A stretch of DNA of 64,000 bases, taken from Pontibacter sp. Tf4 (GTDB lineage Bacteria > Bacteroidota > Bacteroidia > Cytophagales > Hymenobacteraceae). Below, piece after piece: positions 62,982 through 64,000 of the stretch. How positions within the stretch are numbered: position 1 is the first letter of the stretch; each line of letters starts with the position of its first letter. The stretch covers positions 606,351 through 670,350 of the forward strand of contig NZ_JACKZC010000001.1 in NCBI RefSeq assembly GCF_014212495.1, written 5' to 3'. The translations under genes and the position numbers were made by a program. The notes beneath the pieces are model-generated. The model searched no databases. It was not told where the DNA came from and saw only the letters and a program-made list of their open reading frames with translations.

Positions 62982-63302
62982 AACTATAGATAGAGATAAA
63001 CTATAGCAAAGCTCCGAAGAAGCATGGTAAACTATAGTTACCAAAGGCTATTATTGAGTTACAACTATAGAAATGGAGAAACAAGAGAAATAAGAGAATT
63101 TATGTCTGTTAAACTATAGACTATAGTTGGAGAAATAACTAAACTATAGTTGCTATCGATAATTGAGCAATAAAGAAAATAAGGAGTGTAATAAAATATT
63201 TACTCCAATCCGGAACTATAGCCTGGTCTTGAACTGTTACCACTTCACGGCCGGCCGACCGGGCAGACCGTCAGAAGCAAGAAGAAGGGAAGTAGCTATA
63301 GG
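62982..63302. repeat. Dense cluster of CTATAG palindromes
   Basis: Nine CTATAG cores occur in about 320 bp (near 62984, 63001, 63032, 63065, 63114, 63121, 63144, 63216 and 63297), including two exact AACTATAGTT 10-mers. No gene lies here. Confidence 0.85.
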
Positions 63303-63390
63303 AAACAGCCAGGCAAAGGGAAACCTGAAAAATAATCCGGCTTATTTCCAGCTACTTAGCTTTTGACAGGGAGAATCTTTACAGGCCGGG

Positions 63391-63421
63391 TTTGCAAAAC
63401 GGAAAAAGAGGTGTACTTTTG
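63391..63421 (+). promoter_or_regulatory. rRNA operon promoter 1
   Basis: TTTG (63391-63394), a 19-bp spacer and TACTTTTG (63414-63421) match TTTG-N19-TAnnTTTG exactly. Confidence 0.85.
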
Positions 63422-63570
63422 CATCCCCGTTCAGCAGGAAGGGCAAGGAAAGTGAGAGAGGAGAAGGGCCGGCAACGGACGGGTGCAAACCCCCGCTGGC
63501 ACAAGCGTAGCTACACTTTAGCTACCGATCTTCCCCAAAAAAAAACTTTCTGATTTCTTTTTTACAAATG

Positions 63571-63603
63571 CTTGCAAACATCACCTAAGTGGTGTTACCT
63601 TTG
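63571..63603 (+). promoter_or_regulatory. rRNA operon promoter 2
   Basis: CTTG (63571-63574), a 21-bp spacer and TACCTTTG (63596-63603). The spacer contains a CACC/GGTG dyad, which could be an operator. Confidence 0.75.
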
Positions 63604-63708
63604 CAACCCGGTTCAAGCAGTGAGCCGGAAGCAGTTCAGGGCTTTGTGGAAGGTGGAAACACGCCGACAGTGGCCTTGAAAAAAGAAAAAAAAGATTTTT
63701 GAAAAGGT

Positions 63709-63739
63709 ATTGCAAGTTTAAAAATGCTTCTTACCTTTG
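63709..63739 (+). promoter_or_regulatory. rRNA operon promoter 3
   Basis: ATTG (63709-63712), a 19-bp spacer and TACCTTTG (63732-63739), preceded by an A-rich block (63679-63705) that resembles an UP element. Confidence 0.85.
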
Positions 63740-64000
63740 CACTCCCAAACGGCAGCAGGCCAGAAGGGAAAGATAAGAAAAGCTAATAACAGCAGCTACT
63801 TACTAGTAGCAACTCCCTTTGACAGCAGGGGGAGCAATGCCAGCCAAAAGCGACAGGCTTTTGGGGAATAGGCAAAAGAGTTCTTTGAGAGAGTGGAATT
63901 GAAACAGACAAGCACAAAGTCTAAATGGTGGGGCCGGCCACCTTTAAAAAATCCGGCAGAAAGATTAGCAAGCATACAGGGGCTGGATCAGGCGAGACAC
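63740..64000 (+). other. Leader of a ribosomal RNA operon (16S gene beyond window)
   Basis: The stretch after promoter 3 carries the leader box AGTTCTTTGA (63879-63888), close to the boxA antitermination element common before 16S genes in Bacteroidota. The 16S 5' end (AGAGTTTGATC) is not reached before position 64000. Confidence 0.7.

Noticed and set aside
63163..63366. A 67-codon open frame upstream of the rRNA promoters
   Set aside because: Composition is that of non-coding repeats, and no family is recognisable.
63740..64000. Start of the 16S rRNA gene
   Set aside because: The leader is visible but the conserved 16S 5' sequence is not; the gene starts after the window.

Overview
The window is chromosomal DNA of a Bacteroidota bacterium, most likely of the Cytophagales (Hymenobacteraceae, Pontibacter-like). 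The genus is inferred. Supporting signs are a SusC/SusD pair, OMP_b-brl TonB receptors with carboxypeptidase-regulatory N-termini, a MurF-alanine racemase fusion, DUF4834/DUF5686/DUF2911/DUF4230 families, and promoters of the TTTG-N19-TAnnTTTG type in front of tRNA and rRNA genes. Most of the DNA is of medium GC and densely packed, with many dispersed short repeats between genes.

Layout. 0-4 kb: the end of a PAS-domain sensor (cut by the window edge) and mfd. 4-7.3 kb: a RAYT-type transposase with its own REP-like palindromes, an RsbQ-like hydrolase inserted between a 3' fragment and the intact copy of a J-domain gene. 7.4-16.8 kb: mostly single genes (secreted hydrolase, DUF2911, GNAT, YajQ, TerC, M28 membrane peptidase, DUF4142 lipoprotein, M19 dipeptidase). 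17.5-24.2 kb: TonB-receptor-like protein, SpoU methyltransferase, mutS and a GyrI-like protein. 24.3-24.7 kb: tRNA-Gly(GCC) and tRNA-Leu(UAA), followed by umuDC and a small cluster of paralogous cytosolic proteins (24.9-28.7 kb). 28.9-31 kb: acyltransferase and an outer-membrane protein. 31.1-36.7 kb: the complete rod-shape operon mreB-mreC-mreD-mrdA-mrdB. 37-45.5 kb: LTA-synthase-like sulfatase-fold protein, DUF4834, lipoprotein, YfhO, D-cysteine desulfhydrase-like enzyme, DUF4230 and PLDc_N proteins. 45.5-52 kb: an AT-rich orphan, recX, two EamA transporters facing each other's flank with near-identical inverted upstream repeats, and DUF5686. 52.4-57.5 kb: murF-alr and feoAB. 58.3-62.9 kb: susCD. 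63.4-64 kb: three tandem promoters and the leader of an rRNA operon whose 16S gene starts beyond the window.

The most striking signal is not a gene. The palindrome AACTATAGTT (core CTATAG) recurs everywhere, between and inside genes: I located 24 exact 10-mers and many more 6-8 bp cores in 64 kb. It supplies stop codons, sits in terminator loops and abuts start codons. It is missing from the RsbQ gene, from umuDC, from the AT-rich orphan at 45.5 kb and from susCD, so it behaves like a genome-wide mark that recently acquired or strongly codon-biased DNA lacks.
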